Below are positions 15,625 through 23,295 of a DNA stretch of 56,667 bases, in pieces. The DNA comes from Bacteroidales bacterium. Lineage in GTDB: Bacteria > Bacteroidota > Bacteroidia > Bacteroidales > JAIOZK01. Position numbers and translations under genes: made by a program. Where the stretch lies: NCBI GenBank assembly GCA_021738625.1, contig JAIPBS010000026.1, positions 1 through 56,667 of the forward strand, in the 5' to 3' direction. The first letter of the stretch is position 1, and each line of letters starts with the position of its first letter. Below the pieces are notes generated by a model that searched no databases, was not told the DNA's origin, and was given only the letters and a program-made list of their open reading frames with translations.

Positions 15625-17676
15625 TTATGTTTTCCAAAGCCTTATCACTGCTATTTCTCCGGCAATAAAAGCAAGCGCTAAAATAATAAATAACTTCCAA
15701 AGACGGGTGCCTTTTCCCAAATTGTGGATAAGTTCCGATACAGCTTTCTTTTCCGTATCCAAAAGTATAATCCGTTTGATTTCATTTTCATTCAGAAAAT
15801 CTTCAATTTCCTCCCTGGTGTAAGTGTTGAGCTGTGATTCATTTCGGTCATAATTAAACGACAAGCCGGCGATCGGTTCTTCCTCTGATAAGATCATGAA
15901 ATTTCCTGCCTGTTGCGGCCGGTTGTTGAAAAATAACCTGCTGATCCCTTTGCTGTTTTGCTGCCTGGGTATGAACTCAAAATCACTTTCTATCATTTTC
16001 AACTTCAGGATATCTTCATCTCCCGATCCGGCGGCCCGCAACTCTAATGGTTCACTCTCACCTATCCATTTGACCATCAGGCCCGGGTTACTACTCAGCA
16101 GGGCCATATTGTAAAGCAATGGCACAAAAACAGCATGGGCGGGAAGATTCGTAAACTTCGTCCTGAGTGGTACGGCAGAAATGTACAAAAGACCTCCTTC
16201 AACAGTTTTAGAAGCAATTAGCGGATCACCGTTTTGAAGCTCAAGCAAAACATCCGCAAAATCCGTTTGGGCGAACCTTAGCGGAAAATACTCTTCAACC
16301 TTTGGCAGATCGGCATTGTCGGGAATTTCTTCAAAAACATCCTTGAATATGGCATGCTGCCTATTCACATAATCAACAAAAACTTCCTGTTGCTTTATAA
16401 CAGCATAGCTGCCGGCCTCAAACAATGCCAGAAAGCTGTTATAACTGTTGATGGATCCTTCATCAGAGGGGAAAAGGGCCACCGAGCCGCCATTGTTTAT
16501 AAATGTGTTCAGGCTTTGGGCCAGCCCGCTCGGGATCTCTTTCAAATGATTGAGGATAATCAGGCGGTAAGTGTTGAGGCCCGAATAATCTAATGCGTTG
16601 ATGTTCACATTTTGGTGATCAATAACAGAGTCGTTGCGATAAAGCAGGTTCAGATATTTGTTCTCGCCTTTATCATCATGTATTACCAATACAGGCAAAC
16701 GCTGACTTACCATGTAGGAGAAATAATAGATATCGTCAAACAATACGGGATAATCGGTAATTTCGATGCTGCCTGAATGAATGCCGGTATTGCGGATGGT
16801 ATAGGGCAAGGTGATTTCCCTGCTGTCTTCTGCCTGAATGTTGAAGCTGGTAGCGGCTCTCTGTTGCCCGTTGATAAAAAGTTTAACAGGAATGCGCTCC
16901 AGGTTCTCGCTACCGGCATTGCGCATGCGCACCTTCAATTCGGCTTGCTGATTGAGATGCAATACCGGTCCGGCAAACCAGCATGAATCCACATATACAT
17001 TGTTGGTTGAAGGATTGGAGAGGGGTACAAGGAAAAGATGCAAACTTGTGTCTTTCGTGAAACTACCCGGATTAAATGTGTTTTTCTGAAAATCGCTGAT
17101 CAGATAAATGATCCTGTTTCCGGCGTCCATGTCTTTCAGCATACGGTTGAAGCGATCGACAACGGCTGACTGTGTCCTGAATACCGGGCTGAAATCCGTT
17201 TCGCTTATCCAGTTTAAAACGTCTTCTTTGGATACAAAACGGTTGTGACGACCCTCGAAATCGTTTGTTAGCAAGCTGAACTCATCGGTGTTTTTATAAC
17301 TTTCAACGATTTCGGACGCCTTACGTTTGGCTTCCTCCAGTAATACTCCGTTCACATTTTCCGACTCCATGCTGAAACTGTTGTCCACATATAAACAAAC
17401 AGCACTTTTGTCTTCAAGATTAAGGGCGGTGTTTTCATCAGGAATATATGGCTGGGCAAAGGCAAGCACCAAACAAACAATTGTAAGTATCCTGAGCATC
17501 AGAATGATCAATTGCCTGAGCCTGGATTTCCGGCGCGATTTCACCTGTATGTCTTTCAGGAAATGCACATTGGAAAAATACACTTTCCTGTATCTCCGGA
17601 AGGTGAATAAATGAATGATCACCGGAATGGCAACCGCAAACAAACCATATAAAAACAGCGGATTAACAAATGTCAT
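15625..17676 (-). CDS. BatA-like (aerotolerance-type) membrane protein with von Willebrand A domain
   Basis: 683 residues. The N-terminus (FVNPLFLYGLFAVAIPVIIH, then FRRYRKVYFSNVHFLKD) is the BatA/aerotolerance N-terminal module with two membrane helices (about 5-22 and 56-76). A vWA domain follows with the metal-site motif D-N-S-F-S (residues about 96-100). After a CARDB-like beta region and an uncharacterised middle domain comes one C-terminal membrane helix (about 658-680). The bulk is periplasmic or extracytoplasmic. The Bat name reflects an aerotolerance phenotype in Bacteroides; here no MoxR or BatD gene is adjacent. It is the first gene of a probable four-gene operon. Confidence 0.88.
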   Translation of the reverse strand: MTFVNPLFLYGLFAVAIPVIIHLFTFRRYRKVYFSNVHFLKDIQVKSRRKSRLRQLIILMLRILTIVCLVLAFAQPYIPDENTALNLEDKSAVCLYVDNSFSMESENVNGVLLEEAKRKASEIVESYKNTDEFSLLTNDFEGRHNRFVSKEDVLNWISETDFSPVFRTQSAVVDRFNRMLKDMDAGNRIIYLISDFQKNTFNPGSFTKDTSLHLFLVPLSNPSTNNVYVDSCWFAGPVLHLNQQAELKVRMRNAGSENLERIPVKLFINGQQRAATSFNIQAEDSREITLPYTIRNTGIHSGSIEITDYPVLFDDIYYFSYMVSQRLPVLVIHDDKGENKYLNLLYRNDSVIDHQNVNINALDYSGLNTYRLIILNHLKEIPSGLAQSLNTFINNGGSVALFPSDEGSINSYNSFLALFEAGSYAVIKQQEVFVDYVNRQHAIFKDVFEEIPDNADLPKVEEYFPLRFAQTDFADVLLELQNGDPLIASKTVEGGLLYISAVPLRTKFTNLPAHAVFVPLLYNMALLSSNPGLMVKWIGESEPLELRAAGSGDEDILKLKMIESDFEFIPRQQNSKGISRLFFNNRPQQAGNFMILSEEEPIAGLSFNYDRNESQLNTYTREEIEDFLNENEIKRIILLDTEKKAVSELIHNLGKGTRLWKLFIILALAFIAGEIAVIRLWKT

Positions 17677-17725
17677 ATCCTTTTCATTAAATTGCCGGAT
17701 TTATCTGTCATTATAAACCCTAAAG

Positions 17726-17733
17726 CAAAGCTA
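17726..17733 (-). promoter_or_regulatory. -7 element TAGCTTTG for the BatA-like/parC/flavodiiron operon
   Basis: Exact TAnnTTTG match on the minus strand, 49 nt upstream of the ATG at 17676. Confidence 0.45.
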
Positions 17734-17743
17734 TTATTATCCA

Positions 17744-17772
17744 ACAAAAAAAGAGGTTGTGAAAACCTCTTT
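17744..17772 (-). terminator. rho-independent terminator of the rubrerythrin gene
   Basis: AAAGAGGTT (17750-17758) pairs with AACCTCTTT (17764-17772), nine perfect pairs with a five-base loop, and on the minus strand is followed by a run of seven T. It sits 30 nt after the rubrerythrin stop codon and just before the promoter of the next operon. Confidence 0.85.
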
Positions 17773-17801
17773 TCATGAATTCAGAATATTTTGCCTGATG
17801 T

Positions 17802-18257
17802 TTAATTTTCGCGCAAAACAAATTCGTCATATTCCAGCTCAAATCTAAGCTTATGCCTGGATTCTTCCTGGGCAAGTGAGAGAAATAATTCTTTCATATC
17901 CGGATTGGGCGCCTGCTCCGAAAGATTCATATAAAGTTTAAAAGCAGATTTCTCTTTTTTCATAGCCACAATCAGTGCTTCCTGATACGACATTTCAGGA
18001 TGCGGTTTAATATCCACCACATAATCGCTGATTTTCAGGTCTTTCACCTTCTTTTCACTCATGGTATAAGATCCGGTTTCTTTAACATTCATCAGCCGGG
18101 ATTTATGCCGCATTTCCTCTTTGGCAAACTGGGTGAAGACCTGCTTCATCTCGTCTATCTTCGACTGCTCGGCCAGCTGTGTATAAAAATCTACAGCTTC
18201 CTGTTCGGAATTGATTGCAAAATCCAGAATGTCGTCAATTGATTTGAACGCTTCCAT
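17802..18257 (-). CDS. rubrerythrin / ferritin-like diiron protein (without rubredoxin domain)
   Basis: 151 residues forming one four-helix ferritin-like bundle. Two E..ExxH-type sets are visible: E18/E20 with E48-x-x-H51 (EEMRHKSR), and E102 with E132-x-x-H135 (EESRHKLRFELEYD). The rubredoxin tail of classical rubrerythrin is missing, as in many short members. The family protects anaerobes by reducing peroxide or storing iron; the electron donor here would have to be separate. It is transcribed alone, with its own -7 element and a strong terminator. An encapsulated-ferritin role is less likely because no cargo-loading tail is seen. Confidence 0.88.
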   Translation of the reverse strand: MEAFKSIDDILDFAINSEQEAVDFYTQLAEQSKIDEMKQVFTQFAKEEMRHKSRLMNVKETGSYTMSEKKVKDLKISDYVVDIKPHPEMSYQEALIVAMKKEKSAFKLYMNLSEQAPNPDMKELFLSLAQEESRHKLRFELEYDEFVLREN

Positions 18258-18293
18258 AAATATTGATTTTTAGAATTGATTTTCAAAACAGCA

Positions 18294-18301
18294 CAAAGAT
18301 A
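18294..18301 (-). promoter_or_regulatory. -7 element TATCTTTG of the rubrerythrin gene
   Basis: Exact TAnnTTTG match on the minus strand, 36 nt upstream of the ATG at 18257. Confidence 0.5.
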
Positions 18302-18419
18302 TAAAAATCCCCATTTAGGAGTGAAAAACGACTTATGATTGAGAAAACAGCAGATCAATCAACCATCTGAAGCCATCAGAAAAAAGCAGTTTTAATCCAC
18401 AATTGAGTAAAAACTATTT

Positions 18420-18707
18420 ATGTTGAAAAAAATCAGGCCTCCGGGAGGGACTTTTCAGCATTTTCAGACATATATAAAAAAGCAAGTTTTGTATAAAGAC
18501 GAAAGCATCTTACTTGGATTGATATTTGATTGCCCGCTGGCCATCACAAACAATCCCACCTGCCCTTTCAATATGATAAGGAGTTTGGTTGTTCAAGATC
18601 GAATACGCGTTATAAGCAACATGAGCGGAGAAGAACGTCAGCGGTTGTTGAATTTACACCTTGATTGTTTCGAAGAACGGGTGGAAACAAATTTTTCACA
18701 GTTATAA
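18420..18707 (+). CDS. small hypothetical protein with Cys/Pro motif
   Basis: 95 residues, not assigned to a family. The second half (CPLAITNNPTCPFNMIRSL, then NMSGEERQRLLNLHLDC) resembles short Bacteroidota proteins that end in a helical stretch with paired cysteines, possibly a metal-binding or protein-contact module. There is no signal peptide. It lies between the divergent rubrerythrin promoter and the DUF6452 gene on the same strand as the latter, but DUF6452 has its own -7 element. The alternative is a chance frame; the amino-acid composition and the Cys placement favour a real gene moderately. Confidence 0.5.
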   Translation: MLKKIRPPGGTFQHFQTYIKKQVLYKDESILLGLIFDCPLAITNNPTCPFNMIRSLVVQDRIRVISNMSGEERQRLLNLHLDCFEERVETNFSQL

Positions 18708-18729
18708 ACAGGAAGGCAGTTTCCCGTCA

Positions 18730-18737
18730 TATCTTTG
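18730..18737 (+). promoter_or_regulatory. -7 element TATCTTTG of the DUF6452/DUF6048 pair
   Basis: Exact TAnnTTTG match 20 nt upstream of the ATG at 18758. Confidence 0.5.
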
Positions 18738-18757
18738 AAATTGCGTAAATTCGCTGC

Positions 18758-19231
18758 ATGAAAAACCGGATTCCTGCAATTCATGTCCTTTTAACTTTGT
18801 TGCTTACAACAGGTCTGCTAATTGCCTGCGATGAGGAAGAAGTATGCGACCAGAGTGTATATTCGAGTTTGAACATTGGTTTTTATAAATCGGGAGATGG
18901 GAAGCAGGATACCAGTGTGCAAAACTTCAGTTGCTATGGTCTGGGCGCCGACAGTATGCTATACGATATACAGAACAACTTGTCAAGACTTGCTTTACCA
19001 CTAAATCCATCAACCCGATCATGCAGTTTTGTAATGATTTTCGACAGCATACCGGATACACTCATTTTCAGCTATGATCAGGAACTGGTATTTGTATCTT
19101 ACCCATGTGGTTTTGCACCGCACTACAGCATTACCGAAAATTATGAAAGCCACAATGTGATCGATTCAATCACAATTGAAAATTCCGAAGTAAATCCTCA
19201 AAGTGAAGAAAATGTTAAGATATATCTTTAG
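18758..19231 (+). CDS. DUF6452-type lipoprotein
   Basis: 157 residues with a lipoprotein signal ending at LLIAC. The mature part carries several cysteines (EEVCDQS, NFSCYGLG, TRSCSF, YPCGF) and a beta-rich pattern including SLNIGFYK, matching the DUF6452 family found next to DUF6048 proteins in Bacteroidota. Function is unknown; the pairing with a predicted outer-membrane protein suggests a joint envelope role. It overlaps the next gene by 20 nt, so translation is probably coupled. Confidence 0.75.
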   Translation: MKNRIPAIHVLLTLLLTTGLLIACDEEEVCDQSVYSSLNIGFYKSGDGKQDTSVQNFSCYGLGADSMLYDIQNNLSRLALPLNPSTRSCSFVMIFDSIPDTLIFSYDQELVFVSYPCGFAPHYSITENYESHNVIDSITIENSEVNPQSEENVKIYL

Positions 19232-19868
19232 CGTACTGATCATGATCCCACTGTGGCTAAATGCACAGGATACCATTCCAGACAGCGGCAGGCTGGTCAG
19301 CGGGTTCGGCCTTGGATTCGACCTGGCTAATGTGGCCGCGAATATCACAGACGAGAGCCGAAGCATCTTCGCAGCTTCTTTCGAAATCAAGCTGAAAAGG
19401 AGAAGTTATGGGGAGTTTGTCTTTGGCACTCAAAATCAAAACTTCAACAAAAAGCTTTATGATTATTCCTCAAAAGGATGGTTTGGAAAGATTGGATACC
19501 ATTATGATTTCCTAAACAAGGAGAATCCCTCGGAAAAGGGCCTGGCCTTTGTCGGCTTCCGTTACGCTATGTCAACTTTCGGTTTTCAGGTCGAAAATCT
19601 CAGTTTTATCAACACCTATTGGGGAAACTACTCCTCACAAATTGATAAAGAGAATTTTACCTGCTATTGGATTGAATTTGGCGGCGGCATACAGGAAGCA
19701 CTTATCGGGAACTTCTACCTGGGCTGGTCAGCATATGGAAGACTGATGATGTATGCCCCGGAATTTGAATATTTCGATCCCAAGAATATACCGGGATACG
19801 GAAAGGGCAACAACAAATTCAATGTCGGATTTGAATACAATGTTTTCTACAAATTTCCACTGGAATGA
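19212..19868 (+). CDS. DUF6048-type predicted outer-membrane protein
   Basis: 218 residues from the ATG at 19212 (a GTG three codons earlier is also in frame). The signal peptide ends near LWLNAQ. The rest is a series of alternating hydrophobic/aromatic strands (GFGLGFDLANVAANI, YGEFVFGTQN, WFGKIGYHYDF, GLAFVGFRYAMSTFGF, FYLGWSAYGRL) and the chain ends in FNVGFEYNVFYKFPLE, consistent with a small beta-barrel of about 8-10 strands. It overlaps the DUF6452 lipoprotein gene. Its function is unknown. Confidence 0.75.
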   Translation: MLRYIFSVLIMIPLWLNAQDTIPDSGRLVSGFGLGFDLANVAANITDESRSIFAASFEIKLKRRSYGEFVFGTQNQNFNKKLYDYSSKGWFGKIGYHYDFLNKENPSEKGLAFVGFRYAMSTFGFQVENLSFINTYWGNYSSQIDKENFTCYWIEFGGGIQEALIGNFYLGWSAYGRLMMYAPEFEYFDPKNIPGYGKGNNKFNVGFEYNVFYKFPLE

Positions 19869-19892
19869 TTTTTTCTTTGGAAAAGATCATCT

Positions 19893-20957
19893 ATGGAATC
19901 TATAAGTGAATTTGTTGAAAGTGGAGAAATTTGGCCTTCGCTGATTGTGATGCTTGGCGCCATTGTGGCCGGGGTCATCGTCAGCATCATAGCCTTTTTC
20001 ATCATCAAGAAAATTGTGCGCTATTCCCTTTCGAATAATGCCTGGGTCATTGTATCAAAGCTGAAATACCCGGTCACCCTGCTGATTACATTGTTGTTGC
20101 TAACCATCGTACTGCCATTCTTGAATTTCACAGAGGGGGTTACCATCATCGTAAAGCACATCATTACCATTCTTTTCATCATAAGCTTTTCCTGGATTAT
20201 GATACAGGCCGTTCGAATATCAAGGATATTGCTGCTGATGAAATACGACATTGAGGCCAAAGACAATTTACAGGCACGGAAGGTTTACACACAGTTCCGT
20301 ATCCTTCAGCAACTCCTCATTACGCTGATCGTTATTCTTGCCATCGCAGTGGCCCTGATGACCTTTGACCGGGTAAAACAGTTAGGAGTTAGTTTGCTGG
20401 CTTCGGCAGGACTGGCCGGGTTGATCATCGGCTTCGCCGCCCAGAAAAGCATCGGGAATGTGATTGCAGGATTGCAGATCGCCCTTACCCAGCCCATCCG
20501 CCTGGATGATGTGGTGATCGTAGAAGGAGAATGGGGAAAGATTGAGGAGATCACCCTCACTTATGTTGTGGTAAAAATATGGGATGAAAGGCGGCTGGTT
20601 CTGCCCATCACCTATTTCATAGAAAATCCTTTCCAAAACTGGACCCGAACCTCCTCACAGATATTGGGCACCATCTATCTATATACAGATTACCGCATGC
20701 CGGTTGAGCCCATTCGTAAAGAGCTGAGCAAAATCCTGAAAACAACAAAACACTGGGACAAACGTGTGGATGTATTGCAGGTGACCGACGCCAAAGAAAA
20801 CGTGCTGGAACTTCGCGCTCTGGTCAGTGCAGCTGATGCATCAACGGCCTGGAACCTGCGGGTGTTTACGCGTGAAAAGCTTATCGAATTCATACAGCGC
20901 GAATATCCTCAGTATCTGCCGCAGACGAGGGTGACGTTTACGGAGGGTAAGGCATAG
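19893..20957 (+). CDS. mechanosensitive ion channel of the MscS family (first of two)
   Basis: 354 residues. Four or five membrane helices are visible in the first 185 residues (about 17-39, 55-76, 86-106, 138-156), ending in the glycine/alanine-rich pore helix LLASAGLAGLIIGFAAQKSIGN typical of MscS TM3. Residues about 190-250 form the cytosolic beta domain (QPIRLDDVVIVEGEWGKIEEI, with NPFQNWTR), and the rest is the alpha/beta C-terminal domain. The family opens under membrane tension to release solutes. It is 24 nt after the DUF6048 gene and may be transcribed with it. Confidence 0.9.
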   Translation: MESISEFVESGEIWPSLIVMLGAIVAGVIVSIIAFFIIKKIVRYSLSNNAWVIVSKLKYPVTLLITLLLLTIVLPFLNFTEGVTIIVKHIITILFIISFSWIMIQAVRISRILLLMKYDIEAKDNLQARKVYTQFRILQQLLITLIVILAIAVALMTFDRVKQLGVSLLASAGLAGLIIGFAAQKSIGNVIAGLQIALTQPIRLDDVVIVEGEWGKIEEITLTYVVVKIWDERRLVLPITYFIENPFQNWTRTSSQILGTIYLYTDYRMPVEPIRKELSKILKTTKHWDKRVDVLQVTDAKENVLELRALVSAADASTAWNLRVFTREKLIEFIQREYPQYLPQTRVTFTEGKA

Positions 20958-21015
20958 AGCGCAGGGCGAAGAGCATAGCGCGTTAGGACTTTGATAATTG
21001 TAGTAAATCCCAATC

Positions 21016-21041
21016 AAAAACCCCGGCGCTTTGGCACCGGG
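21016..21041 (-). terminator. terminator-like hairpin downstream of gdhA
   Basis: CCCGGCGC (21022-21029) pairs with GCACCGGG (21034-21041), one G-T wobble and a four-base loop; on the minus strand TTTTTG follows. It lies about 110 nt past the gdhA stop and could also end the MscS transcript coming from the other side. Confidence 0.6.
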
Positions 21042-21047
21042 CTTTAC

Positions 21048-21079
21048 ATAACGATTCGGAACCGGTATGCAATGATTGG
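21048..21079. repeat. partial copy of the ATACCGATTCGGAAC element
   Basis: ATAACGATTCGGAACCGGTATGCAATGATTGG is alike in wording to the 5' part of the elements at 2326 and 5909 (ATACCGATTCGGAACA, GCAATGAT). The right arm of the first hairpin is missing. Confidence 0.55.
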
Positions 21080-21148
21080 CTTTTCTGGACAAGCCGGAAA
21101 AAAAACAATTCAAATCATCTTTAACCAATATGGGTTTGCCCTCTGCTA

Positions 21149-22486
21149 TTACCAGATTCCCTGGTCGAGCATGGCATTGGCCACTTTGAGGAAACCTGCC
21201 ACATTCGCTCCTTTTACGTAGTCGATATAGCCGTCTTCTTCTTTCCCGTGTTTTACACAGGTATCATGAATTTTGATCATAATCTGGTGCAGCCTGTCAT
21301 CAACCTCTTCCGACGGCCAGTTGAGCTTCATGCTATTCTGCGACATTTCCAATCCGCTGGTGGCAACACCGCCTGCATTTACAGCTTTACCCGGGCCAAA
21401 CAAAATTTTGTTTTCGTGGAATACTTCAACGGCTTCGGGTGTTGAGGGCATATTGGCGCCTTCGGCAACACACCTACAGCCATTCTTTACCAGATTCATG
21501 GCGTCCTCTTTATTCAACTCATTCTGTGTGGCGCAAGGAAGAGCCAGATCGCATTTCACCTCCCACGGGCGTTTGCCCTGGTGGAACTGAGCTTCAGGAA
21601 ACTCATAGGAATATGGTTTTACAATGTCTTCGTTTGAAGCGCGCAACTCCAACATATAATCAATCTTTTCTCCACTAATACCTTCCGGATCATAAATGTA
21701 GCCGTCGGGGCCGGAAAGAGTGATCACTTTTCCACCCAGTTCCGTCACTTTTTGCGCGGCACCCCAGGCCACGTTTCCGAATCCTGAAATGGCCACCAAC
21801 TTTCCCTCCAGTGATTCGCCTTTGGCTGCCAACATTTCTTTTGCAAAATAAACCGTTCCGAAGCCGGTTGCTTCAGGACGAATGAGACTGCCGCCCCAGT
21901 TTACGCCTTTGCCTGTGAGCACGCCTGTGTGTTCTCTTGCAAGTTTTTTGTAGGCACCGTAAAGAAAGCCAATTTCCTTGGCTCCAACACCAATGTCGCC
22001 GGCCGGAACATCCGTATCGGGGCCGATGTTGCGCCACAACTCCAGCATATATGACTGGCAGAAACGCATGATCTCGCCGTCGGATTTTCCTTTGGCATCG
22101 AAGTCGGAACCACCCTTACCACCGCCCATGGGCAATGTGGTGAGACTATTTTTGAAAATCTGTTCAAAGCCCAGGAATTTAAGGATGCTCAGGTTTACAC
22201 TCGGGTGGAAACGCAGTCCGCCCTTGTAGGGTCCGATAGCATTGTTGAATTGCACACGGTAACCAATGTTCACCTGTACCTTGCTGTTGTCGTCAACCCA
22301 TGGCACTTTAAAAGTAAATATCCGGTCGGGCTCGATGATACGCTCCACGATACCGGCAGCTTCAAACTGAGGATTTTCGTTTACGACCTCTTCGATCGAT
22401 TCAAGCACTTCACGCACGGCCTGTAGATATTCTGTTTCACCAGGATGTTTTTTTTCAAGGCCCAGCATTATCTTTTCAATATCCAT
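21149..22486 (-). CDS. gdhA: NADP-type glutamate dehydrogenase
   Basis: 445 residues from the ATG at 22486, the usual length for the hexameric family. The core motifs are present: GPYKGGLRFHPSVN, LPMGGGKGGSDFDAKGKS (catalytic lysine region), DTDVPAGDIGVG, and the Rossmann segment KLVAISGFGNVAWGAAQK. It converts 2-oxoglutarate and ammonia to glutamate in the cytosol; NADP preference is inferred from close similarity to the small hexameric type. It is monocistronic, with a good promoter (22560-22590), a palindrome next to the start site and a terminator-like hairpin downstream. Confidence 0.94.
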   Translation of the reverse strand: MDIEKIMLGLEKKHPGETEYLQAVREVLESIEEVVNENPQFEAAGIVERIIEPDRIFTFKVPWVDDNSKVQVNIGYRVQFNNAIGPYKGGLRFHPSVNLSILKFLGFEQIFKNSLTTLPMGGGKGGSDFDAKGKSDGEIMRFCQSYMLELWRNIGPDTDVPAGDIGVGAKEIGFLYGAYKKLAREHTGVLTGKGVNWGGSLIRPEATGFGTVYFAKEMLAAKGESLEGKLVAISGFGNVAWGAAQKVTELGGKVITLSGPDGYIYDPEGISGEKIDYMLELRASNEDIVKPYSYEFPEAQFHQGKRPWEVKCDLALPCATQNELNKEDAMNLVKNGCRCVAEGANMPSTPEAVEVFHENKILFGPGKAVNAGGVATSGLEMSQNSMKLNWPSEEVDDRLHQIMIKIHDTCVKHGKEEDGYIDYVKGANVAGFLKVANAMLDQGIW

Positions 22487-22540
22487 CACTGTTTATTTTT
22501 TAATTTATGAATGAATTTGACTGCTGTTAATTATTAACAT

Positions 22541-22556
22541 TGTTAAAAATTTAACA
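22541..22556. promoter_or_regulatory. palindrome next to the gdhA transcription start
   Basis: TGTTAAAAATTTAACA: a 7-bp stem TGTTAAA/TTTAACA, lying where the gdhA start site would fall (about 22555). A second AT palindrome, GTTAATTATTAAC, is at 22526-22538. Their placement fits an operator pair; no regulator is known from the sequence. Confidence 0.35.
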
Positions 22557-22559
22557 GGG

Positions 22560-22590
22560 CAAAATTACAATGAATATACCGATTGACCAA
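22560..22590 (-). promoter_or_regulatory. gdhA promoter, TTGG-N19-TAATTTTG
   Basis: On the minus strand TTGG (22590-22587) is followed after exactly 19 nt by TAATTTTG (22567-22560), close to the Bacteroidota consensus TTTG-N19-TAnnTTTG. It gives a 5' leader of about 70 nt for gdhA. Confidence 0.65.
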
Positions 22591-22638
22591 TTAAAAAAGA
22601 TTGTTTTTCATAAAATTTTAAGGCAGTTATATTAGAGG

Positions 22639-23295
22639 TTAATATGTAATCACTTCCACCACCTCACCCTGATCGTAGATAACTGTCTTAACCTTTTCCC
22701 CTTGTGGATTATAATGATGTTCGGGACCCTGCTTCATGTTATCGACATATGATATTTCCCTTTTTAGCGTTCCGTCTGGGTAATACCCTTTCTGGCTTCC
22801 CTCTCCTTTCTTAAAGTCGCCAATGCCTACAATGTTCCCCGTCAGATCATAATACATCCATCTTCCTCCAAAATCTCCCATATGATATTGCCCTTCAACC
22901 TGAAGCTGACCGTTTTCATACCATTTTTTGTAGCTGCCATGAAGGATGTCATCTTTATAGAATACTTCAGAAATCTTTTGCCCCAGAGCATTCCAGTTTA
23001 CCGAAATGCTGTCTTTCAGGTCATGTTTATAATATTCAAGCGCTTCTTTATTTCCGTTTTCATAATACCGGATCAGCGATCCATTGAGTTTTCCCTGATC
23101 ATAATGCGCTTCCATCATCTTATTGCCCTTCTGATCATACCAGACCGCTCTTCCATGGATCTGATCATTCTGATAAGGCACCTCCGACTGAAGGCTTCCG
23201 TCTTCATAATATTCCTTCTTAATATTGTTGCAGGAAAAAAGGAAGAGTGTCATGATCAATACAAAACCTATGTTTCCGTGTTTCAATTGAACCAT
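22639..23295 (-). CDS. MORN-repeat (YwqK-type) lipoprotein
   Basis: 218 residues with a lipoprotein signal ending at LFLFSC. The mature protein consists of about eight MORN-like repeats of 20-24 residues of the form YYENGNKEALEYY / KKWYENGQLQVEGQY / GYYPDGTLKREISY. Such proteins are labelled YwqK antitoxin-like but in Bacteroidota are usually cell-surface proteins of unknown role; no toxin gene lies beside it. It overlaps the preceding LysM gene by 13 nt, so the two are likely translated together. Confidence 0.8.
   Translation of the reverse strand: MVQLKHGNIGFVLIMTLFLFSCNNIKKEYYEDGSLQSEVPYQNDQIHGRAVWYDQKGNKMMEAHYDQGKLNGSLIRYYENGNKEALEYYKHDLKDSISVNWNALGQKISEVFYKDDILHGSYKKWYENGQLQVEGQYHMGDFGGRWMYYDLTGNIVGIGDFKKGEGSQKGYYPDGTLKREISYVDNMKQGPEHHYNPQGEKVKTVIYDQGEVVEVITY

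Noticed and set aside
22639..23295. MORN-repeat protein as the antitoxin of a toxin-antitoxin system
   Set aside because: It has a lipoprotein signal and no toxin gene next to it; the YwqK label is by repeat similarity only.
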